Source of the DNA: Pseudomonas asturiensis
GTDB lineage: Bacteria > Pseudomonadota > Gammaproteobacteria > Pseudomonadales > Pseudomonadaceae
Length of the DNA: 42,812 nucleotides
Direction: 5' to 3'
Assembly (NCBI RefSeq): GCF_900143095.1
Contig: NZ_FRDA01000019.1
Coordinates: forward strand, 31,140-73,951
Position numbers and translations under genes: made by a program. Under the pieces are notes generated by a model, which saw nothing but the letters and a program-made list of their open reading frames with translations, had not been told where the DNA came from and did no database searches. Shown one piece after another: positions 17,110 to 25,058 of this stretch (its first letter is position 1; each line of letters starts with the position of its first letter).

Positions 17110-17349
17110 TATTTTGTTACGAGTAACGCAATCAATTAGATGAGCGGCTTAATATGAAAAATAACGGCATTTTATTGACTTTAAAATGTTGACGATCTTT
17201 TTCGGCTGCCGGCTTGAAAACTTGAGCCTGCGGCTGAAAAAGACAGGCTGAAACGGGGCCTGTTCTCTTTTTTTCCCACAGCAACTCACCAGCGATCCTG
17301 AGTCCACGCCAGAAAACCCTTTTAAATTCAGAGTATTGAGAATAGAAAA

Positions 17350-17383
17350 TATTTAGATAGCTAGATATCTAGCTATCTAAATA
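17350..17383. repeat. perfect 34-bp AT-rich palindrome downstream of mltA
   Basis: Bases 17350-17383 are a perfect palindrome with centre AGATATCT and internal GATAGCTA units. It starts 16 bp after the mltA stop, on the upstream side of the bcs operon. On the minus strand it is followed by ATTTTC, so it could end mltA transcription, but the stem is very AT-rich. A dimeric-protein binding site is the alternative. Confidence 0.75.
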
Positions 17384-17399
17384 AGCAACCGACAGGGCG

Positions 17400-18563
17400 T
17401 CACTCGGTTGCAGGCAACGCCATTCCCTTGGGCCACAGCAGCCAGATATTGCCCTTCTGTTTCATGTCGCCCGCCAGCTTGCCCGCCTCCTCGCCCGTTC
17501 CCCAGAACAGGTCGGCACGCACCTGGCCAGCAATGGCGCCACCGGTGTCCTGGGCGGCCACCGGGCGTACCACGCTGCTGCCATCCGGACGCGTGGTCGA
17601 CAGCCACAGCAGGCTGCCCAGCGGAATGACCTTGCGGTCGATCGCGACACTGTAACCCGCCGTCAAAGGTACATTGAGCGAACCACGCGGGCCTTCATTG
17701 CTGTCCGGGTTGCGGCCGAAAAACACATAACTGGGGTTGCTGCCCAGCAGCTCGGGGACGCGCTGCGGATTGGCCTTGGCCCAGTCAGCAATCGCGCCCA
17801 TGGTCACCTCTTCCTTCTTCAACTGGCCCTGCTCCACCAGCCAGCGGCCAATGGCTTTATAGGGGCGACCGTTCTGGTCGGCGTACGCAAGGCGCACCTG
17901 CGAGCCATCGTCCAGGCGCACACGCCCCGACCCTTGAATCTGCAGAAACTGCAGGTCCATCGGGTCGGTCAGCCAGGCAACCACAGGGGCATTGAGGCCC
18001 TGAGCGGCGATGGTGGCGGCATCGTCATAGGGCTTGAGCACGCGCCCCTCAAGACGCCCACGCAAGCGCTTGCCCTTGAGTTCGGGATAGATGCTGTCCA
18101 GGTTAACCACAACCAGATCATCCGGGACGCCATACACCGGCACAGTGGCGGTGGCGGTCTGCGTCAGGCTGCCGGGGTAGACCGGCTCGTAATAGCCGGT
18201 AATCAAACCATCGGCACTGCCGCCTTCAGCGCGCAGGCTGTAGACCTGCAGCTGACTGTTCAGAAAGGTACGGATCTGTTCTGCGTCCGGCGCAGGCGAC
18301 AGACCGGCGGCTGCCGCACAGGTCGGCCCCCAGACCGCGTCTGCCTTCAAACGTGTACAGGCGCTGCGCCACGCGCTGAAACCGGCCTGCAGATCAGCAT
18401 CGGAGACGGTGGGCAGTGCTTCCCAACTGGCCTGGGTGTAGGTGGTGTGAGGCGGTTTGGGCGGGGTAACCGGCTTGTCGGACGTGTCGCACGCCGCCAG
18501 CATCGCTGCCAGCGGCAGGACCAGCGCCAGGCGCCGGTGCCAGGGTTTGAAAGAGAACGTCAT
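17400..18563 (-). CDS. mltA: MltA, membrane-bound lytic murein transglycosylase A
   Basis: MltA cleaves peptidoglycan glycan strands, forming 1,6-anhydro-muropeptides, at the inner face of the outer membrane. The 387-aa product has a lipoprotein signal with lipobox LAAC (lipidated C25) and the MltA/3D domain. The 3D part contains VAAQDTGGAIAGQVRADLFW and GTGEEAGKLAG, with the catalytic Asp in QDTGGAI. YYEPVYPGS and FLQIQGSGRVRLDDG are also typical of the family. I chose the ATG at 18563 because AAGGA lies nine bases upstream and the lipobox is then correctly placed; an upstream extension to 18614 lacks this. It stands alone, and is a housekeeping enzyme unrelated to cellulose synthesis. Confidence 0.95.
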   Translation of the reverse strand: MTFSFKPWHRRLALVLPLAAMLAACDTSDKPVTPPKPPHTTYTQASWEALPTVSDADLQAGFSAWRSACTRLKADAVWGPTCAAAAGLSPAPDAEQIRTFLNSQLQVYSLRAEGGSADGLITGYYEPVYPGSLTQTATATVPVYGVPDDLVVVNLDSIYPELKGKRLRGRLEGRVLKPYDDAATIAAQGLNAPVVAWLTDPMDLQFLQIQGSGRVRLDDGSQVRLAYADQNGRPYKAIGRWLVEQGQLKKEEVTMGAIADWAKANPQRVPELLGSNPSYVFFGRNPDSNEGPRGSLNVPLTAGYSVAIDRKVIPLGSLLWLSTTRPDGSSVVRPVAAQDTGGAIAGQVRADLFWGTGEEAGKLAGDMKQKGNIWLLWPKGMALPATE

Positions 18564-18640
18564 CAGCGCGAATCCTTGTACAGCCGCAGCAGCTTTGAGG
18601 GTAAAAGCCGCCATTGTGGCCCAAGCGGGCGCTGCGACCT

Positions 18641-18811
18641 AGGCTCTGTACGAAAAGTCGGCGAGTGAGGGTCAGGCAGGGCAAAAACAGGCGAAGAACG
18701 GCCAGGGTCGCGTTCGACTCTACGTGCTGTCAATGAGCATTCCGATCGGACTCGCGCACGAGCCTGTTTTTAACGCCCCATCACCGAGCGCAGCCACTTT
18801 TCGTACAGCGC
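18641..18811. mobile_element. MITE-like element with 13-bp perfect terminal inverted repeats
   Basis: CTGTACGAAAAGT near 18646 is matched by ACTTTTCGTACAG near 18808. Inside each end, both arms reach an AAAAACAGGC string 30-45 bp in, so similarity extends beyond the perfect 13 bp. The roughly 170-bp unit has no credible ORF. It looks like a non-autonomous relic of an insertion sequence, though no clear target duplication was found. It fills most of the gap between mltA and dps. Confidence 0.5.
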
Positions 18812-18955
18812 CCAGAGGCTGATGGACAGGTCATCGCCTGACTCATCCCATAGGTTGTCTGGATGGTGACCATTGCCAACGGTGATTTCCGCTGGCGATC
18901 TGCGTTTTCTAGAATGGCCTCAACTTCTGAACACACCTGACCCTTGAGGACTGAC

Positions 18956-19429
18956 ATGCGTATTGAAATCGGCATCAACGAGCAGGATCGCCAACAGATC
19001 GTCGACGGCCTGTCGCACCTGCTGTCCGACACCTATGTGCTGTATCTGAAAACCCACAACTTCCACTGGAACGTCACCGGCCCAATGTTCCGTACCTTGC
19101 ACCTGCTGTTCGAAGAGCAGTACACGGAGCTTGCCACGGCGGTCGATTCCATCGCCGAGCGTATCCGCGCCCTGGGCTTCCCGGCACCGGGCACGTACTC
19201 GACCTACGCCCGCCTCTCCTCGATCAAGGAAGAGCCCGGCGTGCCTGACGCCGCCGAGATGATCAAGCAATTGGTAGACGGTCAGGAAGCGGTCGTGCGC
19301 ACCGCACGCAGCCTGTTCCCGCTGCTGGACAAGGTCAGCGACGAACCCACCGCCGACCTGCTGACACAGCGCATGCAGGTCCATGAAAAAGCTGCATGGA
19401 TGTTGCGCACGTTGCTGGAAGGCAATTGA
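18956..19429 (+). CDS. dps: Dps-family ferritin-like protein
   Basis: This 157-aa protein is a Dps/miniferritin, which oxidises and stores iron with peroxide and protects DNA in stationary phase or oxidative stress. The diagnostic ferroxidase segment is present (KTHNFHWNVTGPMF then LFEEQYTELA), with His and acidic ligands, followed by DSIAERIRALGFPAPG. Length is normal for Dps. The N-terminus is short and lacks a lysine-rich tail, so direct DNA binding is uncertain. The ATG at 18956 is preceded by GAGGA at suitable distance. A TAGAAT at 18910 could be a -10, without a good -35. It is monocistronic, converging on the TerD-like gene. Confidence 0.93.
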   Translation: MRIEIGINEQDRQQIVDGLSHLLSDTYVLYLKTHNFHWNVTGPMFRTLHLLFEEQYTELATAVDSIAERIRALGFPAPGTYSTYARLSSIKEEPGVPDAAEMIKQLVDGQEAVVRTARSLFPLLDKVSDEPTADLLTQRMQVHEKAAWMLRTLLEGN

Positions 19430-19506
19430 CCGCAAGACAACACACGGTCTGTCCGAACGGTGAGTCGGATTGACCCTCTGGCATGCACGCGAAGATCGGT
19501 GGCGCA

Positions 19507-19537
19507 TCGAGCGCAGGTGTAGACACACTGCGCTCGA
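19507..19537. terminator. hairpin between convergent dps and TerD-like gene
   Basis: TCGAGCGCAG (19507-19516) pairs perfectly with CTGCGCTCGA (19528-19537) around an 11-base loop, itself partly self-complementary. No T-run follows on either strand. It is a strong RNA hairpin at a convergent junction, likely a 3'-end stabiliser or bidirectional terminator. Confidence 0.5.
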
Positions 19538-19546
19538 CAACCGGCG

Positions 19547-20815
19547 CTAGACGTATTCCTTGCCGTCACTGGCAACCAGCGGCTCACCCTTGAACACCTC
19601 AGGGCCGTCCATCGTGAGTTTCAGGGTGCCTTTGTTCCAGGCAAGCCAGGGCGTTGCCTCGCTGCAGTCTTCGGAGGTCACGCCGGAAGGGCTGAGCACA
19701 ATGGACTCCTGATCGATCTCGATCAAACCGATGACATAGGTATAGATACTCTCGTCGTCATAGGCGCCCGGCTTGAACTCGAACGCGCACTCCACGACCT
19801 GATTGCCGTATTCCATGCGCATGCGGGGCTTGAGCGACGCCACGGAAACATCGCCGTTATCGACCGCCGAATAAACACTGCACACCAGCGCCACCTTGCC
19901 GCCCATGTGCCGGGAAATCTGCGGGTTGATCTCGACGGTCTCCATCGCCGGTTCCGATGCACTGGCAACGACGACGTCACCGGTGTGAAACACAAACGGG
20001 TCGAGGTCGAAAGCGCCACGCTTGTCGGGTGCCTGAATGATCGACATACGGCCGTCAGGGCGCAGGATACCGATGCGCAGGTCCAGGTCGTCGTTGTCTT
20101 CATCGTCACCATTGTCGATCCAGGTCGCACTGACCTTGATCACTCGGGGTGCGGTGGGCCCTTTCTCCAGCGTGACCTTGTGCGTACTGCCGGGTTTGTC
20201 GAGCGTGACGATGGATTTGGCGATGTTCACGGGGGTGGCAGGCGGCGTAGGTGCAGCGGGTGCGGGTGCCTGCTCCTCGACCTCGATGCCATACAGGCCG
20301 CACAGCCCGGCCAGCCCACTGGCGAAACCCTGCCACACGGAGCGGGCTTTGGCCTGGCCATTGCGCAGGTACAACTCAAGCACAATGATGCCGGTCTCCT
20401 GATCGAAGGACACGGGCGCCAGCTCCAGAACCTGCGCGCCGACCGTGACACGCCCCACCAGATCGCGCACCTGGGCGAAGCCGCCGCCCGCGCCATCCTG
20501 AGTCAGGGTGATCGCGATTTTGCTGATCGAGGCAGGCAGGCGCGAAAGGTCGAAACCGATGCTGTGGCTGACCGTGCCGCCTTGCGTCACGGGCGCTGCG
20601 AAGCTCGCAGCCCCTGACGCATGCTCGGGGGCATTGAAAAAAACCATGCCGCTGTCATCAATGACCTTGCCGCTGTCGGTCACCAGAAAAGCCGTCAGAT
20701 TGACGTCCAGATGAGCATCGGCAGCATGGCTGACCACGACCTGCCCACCGGGCGCGTCGAGGGTGGTGTTTTCGCCGGGTTTGAGGCCTTGAGTCACGTC
20801 AGTTCGCCTGTCCAT
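19547..20815 (-). CDS. protein with two TerD-like (tellurium/stress) domains
   Basis: This 422-aa cytoplasmic protein consists of an N-terminal TerD-like domain (about 1-185) and a second, diverged TerD-like domain (about 210-415), joined by a Pro/Ala-rich linker (APAPAAPTPPATP). TerD proteins bind Ca2+ through acidic loops; the second domain has NGDDEDNDDLDLRIGILRPD and the first has TAFLVTDSGKV plus GFDLSRLP. Roles in the family range over tellurite tolerance, phage and colicin resistance and stress sensing; none can be assigned here. No other ter genes are nearby. The ATG at 20815 is preferred over a GTG at 20830, though neither has a clear ribosome-binding site. Confidence 0.75.
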   Translation of the reverse strand: MDRRTDVTQGLKPGENTTLDAPGGQVVVSHAADAHLDVNLTAFLVTDSGKVIDDSGMVFFNAPEHASGAASFAAPVTQGGTVSHSIGFDLSRLPASISKIAITLTQDGAGGGFAQVRDLVGRVTVGAQVLELAPVSFDQETGIIVLELYLRNGQAKARSVWQGFASGLAGLCGLYGIEVEEQAPAPAAPTPPATPVNIAKSIVTLDKPGSTHKVTLEKGPTAPRVIKVSATWIDNGDDEDNDDLDLRIGILRPDGRMSIIQAPDKRGAFDLDPFVFHTGDVVVASASEPAMETVEINPQISRHMGGKVALVCSVYSAVDNGDVSVASLKPRMRMEYGNQVVECAFEFKPGAYDDESIYTYVIGLIEIDQESIVLSPSGVTSEDCSEATPWLAWNKGTLKLTMDGPEVFKGEPLVASDGKEYV

Positions 20816-20887
20816 AGTAGGGACTGCCACAGTGGCTTTTCATCCCCCTGAAGGTCAAGTCCCTGCCAGAAACCAGGTGCAGGCTCA

Positions 20888-22201
20888 TCACTTCAATTGA
20901 TTGGCAAACCGCCCTACGGCACCCACCACCTGTTTGGCGCCTTCCTGAATCTCGACAATCACTGACCCCGCCTCGTTGGCCAGCTGCAAGCCCTGTTCGG
21001 CCTGGACGCGGCTGTTGGCCATGCCGCGTACGGCCTCGTCGGCCAGTGCCTGGTTCTGCTGCACCACGCTGACGATCTCCTCGGTGGCCGCACTGGTACG
21101 GCCAGCCAGTTGCCGCACTTCATCGGCCACCACGGCAAAGCCCCTGCCCTGCTCGCCGGCACGCGCCGCTTCAATGGCCGCGTTGAGGGCCAGCAGGTTG
21201 GTCTGCTGAGCGATACCGCCGATGGTCTGCACGATGGAGCTGATCAGCAATGACTGCTTGCCCAGCGCCTCGATGCCGGAGGACGCCGATTCCATTTCCT
21301 GGGAGATCTTGCGCATGGTCTGCACGGTGTTCTGCACCACGTCCGCGCCGCGCTGGGCGCTGACGTCGGTCTGTTGGGAAATCTCGAAAGCCACGCTCGC
21401 CGCCTGGCTGACGTCTTCCTCGCGGGCGACCTGATCGGTCACTACGGTTGCGAACTTGACGATCTTGTACAGCTTGCCCTGGGCGTCATGCACGGGGTTG
21501 TAGGTCGCCTCGAGCCACACATCACGGCCGCTGCTGTCGACCCGTTTGAACCGGCTGGCCACGAACTCGCCACGGTTCAAGGTGGCCCAGAAATCCTTGT
21601 ACGAGGCCTGGCTCACTTCCTGCGGATCACAGAACAGGCTGTGGTGCTTGCCCTTGATCTGCGCCAGGTTGTAACCCATGCCACGCAGGAACTGCTCGTT
21701 GGCGGTCAGCACGTGACCGCCCAGATCGAACTCGATCACCGCTGTGGAGCGCAGCAAGGCCTGAATGAACGCCGAGTTCTCGGCTGCCGTTTCAACGGTT
21801 TGAGTGATGTCAGAACCAAAACACTGCAGGTGCATCAGCTTGCCGCTGTCGTCCAGGACCGGCTGCCACATGGCGCGGATCCACGCCAGACTGCCGTCGG
21901 AGCGCAGGAAACGGTAATTATCGATAACCGACTCGCCCTTCTGCACGGCGGCCCTGAGATTGCGATAACAATCGAGCTGCTTCACGTAAGCCGGCACCAA
22001 CCCGTCCAGTTCACGCCCCAGCAATTGATCGCTGCTATACCCCAGCATCCTGAGGAAGTTGTCATTGACGTGGGTGATCCGGTAACTGGCGTCCAGGGTC
22101 AGCCCCACCATGCGGGCATCGATCCCCTTCTGCATCTGCCGGTACATCGATAACTCGGCCTGCTGTGCCTGTAATTCCTTTTTCAAGCGAGTATTGAACA
22201 T
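20888..22201 (-). CDS. soluble PAS-PAS-MCP chemoreceptor, BdlA-like
   Basis: The 437-aa product has no membrane segment. Two PAS domains with PAC ends occupy about 20-135 and 140-260 (for example YRITHVNDNFLRMLGYSSDQL, and HVLTANEQFLRGMGYNLAQ). The C-terminus is a short methyl-accepting signalling domain with the conserved hairpin GGIAQQTNLLALNAAIEAAR and RGFAVVADEVRQLAGR. This is the architecture of P. aeruginosa BdlA, the biofilm-dispersion regulator that influences c-di-GMP, but paralogues of the same design exist, so I give no symbol. The ATG at 22201 removes 53 unrelated N-terminal residues of the longer reading frame. If it is a BdlA, it could oppose the cellulose genes functionally. 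Confidence 0.85.
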   Translation of the reverse strand: MFNTRLKKELQAQQAELSMYRQMQKGIDARMVGLTLDASYRITHVNDNFLRMLGYSSDQLLGRELDGLVPAYVKQLDCYRNLRAAVQKGESVIDNYRFLRSDGSLAWIRAMWQPVLDDSGKLMHLQCFGSDITQTVETAAENSAFIQALLRSTAVIEFDLGGHVLTANEQFLRGMGYNLAQIKGKHHSLFCDPQEVSQASYKDFWATLNRGEFVASRFKRVDSSGRDVWLEATYNPVHDAQGKLYKIVKFATVVTDQVAREEDVSQAASVAFEISQQTDVSAQRGADVVQNTVQTMRKISQEMESASSGIEALGKQSLLISSIVQTIGGIAQQTNLLALNAAIEAARAGEQGRGFAVVADEVRQLAGRTSAATEEIVSVVQQNQALADEAVRGMANSRVQAEQGLQLANEAGSVIVEIQEGAKQVVGAVGRFANQLK

Positions 22202-22465
22202 GACTGCACCGATCTGTGGGTTGTACGACGTTATCGGCAAAAGCATAGTCGGGATGAGCGCAGTCCGTCCGGGATTTGCACGCTGCGAAACCGTGCACAT
22301 ATTTGCATCCTGGGCCCGCGACACTTCTGTGTTTGCGCGCCAGCAAGTTGCGCTCGTCATCGGGTTGCCATGGCGCTAAAACAACTGACTAGGCTTCATA
22401 CATGCGAACTTCGGCAGTGCATGCACCTGTAAAACATCATCGTCATGTTTAAGGGACCGCCCGCC

Positions 22466-22600
22466 ATGAGCACACGACTATGCCCTGTCTGCCAAACCAC
22501 GCTGCAACGCGGTATCTACACCTGGCATTTAACCTGTTCGGGCTGCCATTACGAATGGCTCGACTCTGGAGCCCGTGATCAACTCCAGCCCTGCTCATGA
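22466..22600 (+). CDS. 44-aa zinc-ribbon protein overlapping a methyltransferase gene
   Basis: A small ORF starts at ATG 22466 with AAGGGA nine bases upstream. It contains two Cys pairs, CPVC (6-9) and CSGC (24-27), typical of a zinc ribbon. Its last 26 bases overlap the start of the methyltransferase gene in the +1 frame. Many SAM methyltransferases carry exactly such a ribbon fused at the N-terminus, so this may be a separate small subunit or the front of a split gene. Function is unknown. Confidence 0.6.
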   Translation: MSTRLCPVCQTTLQRGIYTWHLTCSGCHYEWLDSGARDQLQPCS

Positions 22601-23327
22601 ACTGATTGACGAGAGCAAACGCGAAGCAGGCCTGAAGACTCTCAGAACCCGAAACTTTCAAACCGTGCTCAGCCGTATCAACGCCTTGAAAAAGCAAGGC
22701 AGTCGCTTGCTGGAAGTAGGCTGCGCCCATGGGTGGTTTCTGGACCTGGCGCGACAGGATTTCGACGTGACGGGTATCGAACCTGACCAGCAATTGCTTG
22801 AACGTCTGGACAAGCGTCTGCCCGTGCGGCACGGCTATTTCCCGCAGGCCCTGGAGGAAGGTGAAACGTTCGATGTCATCGTTTTCAATGACGTGATCGA
22901 GCACATTCCAGACATCAGGATGACCCTCGACACCTGCCGCCGGCATATGAACGAAGGCGGATTACTGGTGTTGAATCTGCCCAACAGTAACGGGATCTTC
23001 TACCGACAGGCAAAATGGCTGGCTCAGCACTCGATGCAGGGTCCATTCAACAGGCTCTGGCAGAAAGACCTGCCATCCCCCCACGTGCATTACTTCAACC
23101 CCGCCAACCTTGAACGTTTGCTGGGCATGCAGGGGTTCACTCTCATGGAGAGAGGACGGTTGCCTACGCTGGTTCTGAAGGGATTGCATGCCCGCATTGC
23201 GCTGGTCAAAGGCCTTGGCCCTCTGACGCAGCAGGCTGCTTATGTAGCGCTTCTTCTGGCGCTGCCGATGCTCAGGCTGCTGCCAGGCGATATTTTCTAC
23301 TGCCTGGCACAGCGACAACCTGACTGA
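22575..23327 (+). CDS. class I SAM-dependent methyltransferase
   Basis: This 250-aa protein is a Rossmann-fold methyltransferase of the UbiG/Coq3-like group. Motif I is LLEVGCAHGWFLDLA (about 45-59), followed by the acidic GIEPD strand and FDVIVFNDVIEHIPD as motif II/III. The C-terminal HYFNPANLERLLGMQGF is common in methyltransferases of polysaccharide or lipid pathways. A hydrophobic C-terminal stretch (YVALLLALPMLRLLPG) may associate with membrane. The only usable start is GTG 22575, inside the preceding zinc-ribbon ORF and without a good ribosome-binding site, so translation is probably coupled to that ORF. The neighbouring GDP-mannose gene hints at, but does not prove, glycan methylation. 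Confidence 0.85.
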   Translation: MINSSPAHELIDESKREAGLKTLRTRNFQTVLSRINALKKQGSRLLEVGCAHGWFLDLARQDFDVTGIEPDQQLLERLDKRLPVRHGYFPQALEEGETFDVIVFNDVIEHIPDIRMTLDTCRRHMNEGGLLVLNLPNSNGIFYRQAKWLAQHSMQGPFNRLWQKDLPSPHVHYFNPANLERLLGMQGFTLMERGRLPTLVLKGLHARIALVKGLGPLTQQAAYVALLLALPMLRLLPGDIFYCLAQRQPD

Positions 23328-23366
23328 GCCTGAGCAGACAGGGTCCGCTCAGGTTGCAGCACCTGA

Positions 23367-24785
23367 TTACTTCTTCAGACGCCCGTAACGGTCTTCGAAG
23401 CGCACGATGTCGTCTTCACCCAGATAAGAGCCGGACTGCACTTCGATCAGCTCGAGCGGCACCTTGCCGGGGTTGGCCAGCGAGTGTTTGACGCCCAGCG
23501 GAATGTAGGTGGACTGGTTTTCCGAGAGGATCAGTTCCTGATCGTCGCACGTCACTTTGGCGGTGCCGGAGACCACGATCCAGTGCTCGGCGCGGTGGTA
23601 GTGCATCTGCAGCGACAGGCATTCGCCCGGCAGCACGCTGATACGCTTGACCTGATAACGCTCGCCCATGTCGATCGTGTCGTAGTGGCCCCACGGACGG
23701 TTGACCAGCGGGTGCGTGACAAACTCCGGACGCTCTTCGGCCTGCAGACGCTTGACCACGTCCTTGACCTGCTGACTGTCGTTCTTGTTGGCGACCAGGA
23801 TGGCGTCCTTGGTCTCGATGATGATCAGGTTCTCGACACCGACCGTGGCCACCAGGCGGTGGTGCGACTGCACCAGGCAGTTGCGGGTATCGATGGCCAT
23901 CACGTCGCCTTCCAGGCGGTTGGCGTTGGCATCGTGCGGGCCCACGTCCCAGATCGCAGCCCAGCTGCCCAGATCGTTCCAGCCCGCATCCAGCGGCACG
24001 ACCAGACCGGCGGCCGTGTGCTCCATGACCGCGTAGTCCACCGACTCGTCGGCGCACAGCGCAAACTGCTCGGCCTGCACGTGCAGGAAGTAGTTGTCCG
24101 CCTCGGCATGCTCCAGTGCCACACGGCAAGCGGCCAGGATATCCGGGCGGTGCTGCTCAAGTTCGGTCAGGAACACCGAGGCACGGAACATGAACATGCC
24201 GCTGTTCCACAGGTAGATACCCGAAGACAGATACTCTTCGGCCATTTGCTGGGACGGTTTTTCCTTGAAGCCGGCAATGTCGAAACCGCCCTGGGCGATG
24301 GACTGACCGCACTGGATATAGCCAAAACCGGTTTCGGCGTGGGTCGGTGTGATGCCGAAGGTCACCAGACGACCGGCCTCGGCATGTGCCTGGGCAACAC
24401 GGACCGCCTGGCGGAAAGCGTCTTCGTCATGGATGTGGTGGTCGGCGGCCAGCACCAGCAGGATCGGGTCCGTGCCGTCGGCGGTCGCTTCCAGCGCAGC
24501 CAGCGCGATGGCAGGAGCCGTGTTGCGCGCCAGTGGCTCAAGGATCACACGGCGGCTGGCCATCTTCGCCACACGCAGTTGCTCGGCGACGATGAAACGA
24601 TGGTTCTCGTTGCTCACCACCACGGCCGGCGAGTGCTCAAGCCCTTGCAGACGAGCGAGTGTGCGCTGAAACATCGTTCCCTGATCCTGACCGTCAAGGG
24701 CCAGAAACTGCTTGGGAAAGCTTTGGCGCGACAGCGGCCACAGACGCGAACCATTGCCACCGGCCAGGATTACAGGGGTAAACAT
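23367..24785 (-). CDS. mannose-1-phosphate guanylyltransferase / mannose-6-phosphate isomerase (AlgA/WbpW/PslB type)
   Basis: This 472-aa bifunctional enzyme makes mannose-6-phosphate from fructose-6-phosphate and GDP-mannose from mannose-1-phosphate. The N-terminal nucleotidyltransferase domain begins VILAGGNGSRLWPLSRQSFP with PKQFLAL. FKEKPS near residue 175 is the sugar-phosphate motif. The C-terminal cupin (about 350-470) has QMHYHRAEHWIVVSGTA, the zinc-binding isomerase motif. Pseudomonas carries several paralogues (AlgA, PslB, WbpW) that look alike, so I do not choose a symbol. Context with an Rmd-like reductase 13 kb away favours a role in GDP-rhamnose supply for the O-antigen. Start ATG 24785 has GGAG upstream. 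Confidence 0.93.
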   Translation of the reverse strand: MFTPVILAGGNGSRLWPLSRQSFPKQFLALDGQDQGTMFQRTLARLQGLEHSPAVVVSNENHRFIVAEQLRVAKMASRRVILEPLARNTAPAIALAALEATADGTDPILLVLAADHHIHDEDAFRQAVRVAQAHAEAGRLVTFGITPTHAETGFGYIQCGQSIAQGGFDIAGFKEKPSQQMAEEYLSSGIYLWNSGMFMFRASVFLTELEQHRPDILAACRVALEHAEADNYFLHVQAEQFALCADESVDYAVMEHTAAGLVVPLDAGWNDLGSWAAIWDVGPHDANANRLEGDVMAIDTRNCLVQSHHRLVATVGVENLIIIETKDAILVANKNDSQQVKDVVKRLQAEERPEFVTHPLVNRPWGHYDTIDMGERYQVKRISVLPGECLSLQMHYHRAEHWIVVSGTAKVTCDDQELILSENQSTYIPLGVKHSLANPGKVPLELIEVQSGSYLGEDDIVRFEDRYGRLKK

Positions 24786-24961
24786 AGATGCTCCATTCTT
24801 GTGCCACGGGGGCGTAGCGAGGGGCGCATTATCCGGGGGCTGTAGAGGGGATGCAATACGGATAGATGCCCGCGACACGCCGCGATGAACGGTAAACATT
24901 GCCCCGCTACTCGGGAACTATTCCCATCGCAGAAAGTCCGACGTCCCACTTGATAAACAAT

Positions 24962-24981
24962 TTGTATCATCGGTGATACAA
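24962..24981. promoter_or_regulatory. 20-bp inverted repeat in a divergent promoter region
   Basis: TTGTATCA (24962-24969) and TGATACAA (24974-24981) are perfect 8-bp arms around TCGG. The site sits between the divergent GDP-mannose gene and the first DUF4214 gene. A transcription-factor operator is the simplest reading, though it would also fold in RNA. The rest of 24786-25058 shows no gene. Confidence 0.45.
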
Positions 24982-25058
24982 CCTCAGCTTCCATGCCGCG
25001 TCATCGGGACTGTATTCCAGGTGCGTGCATGAAGGTCTGCCTCAACCAAGGAAGATCA

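Noticed and set aside
17197..17242. Imperfect hairpin as an intrinsic terminator
   Set aside because: The T-rich side precedes and the A-rich side follows the stem, the reverse of a terminator, and arms have mismatches.
23484..24845. 453-codon plus-strand frame opposite the GDP-mannose gene
   Set aside because: Shadow of a highly conserved bifunctional enzyme; no domain or start signal.
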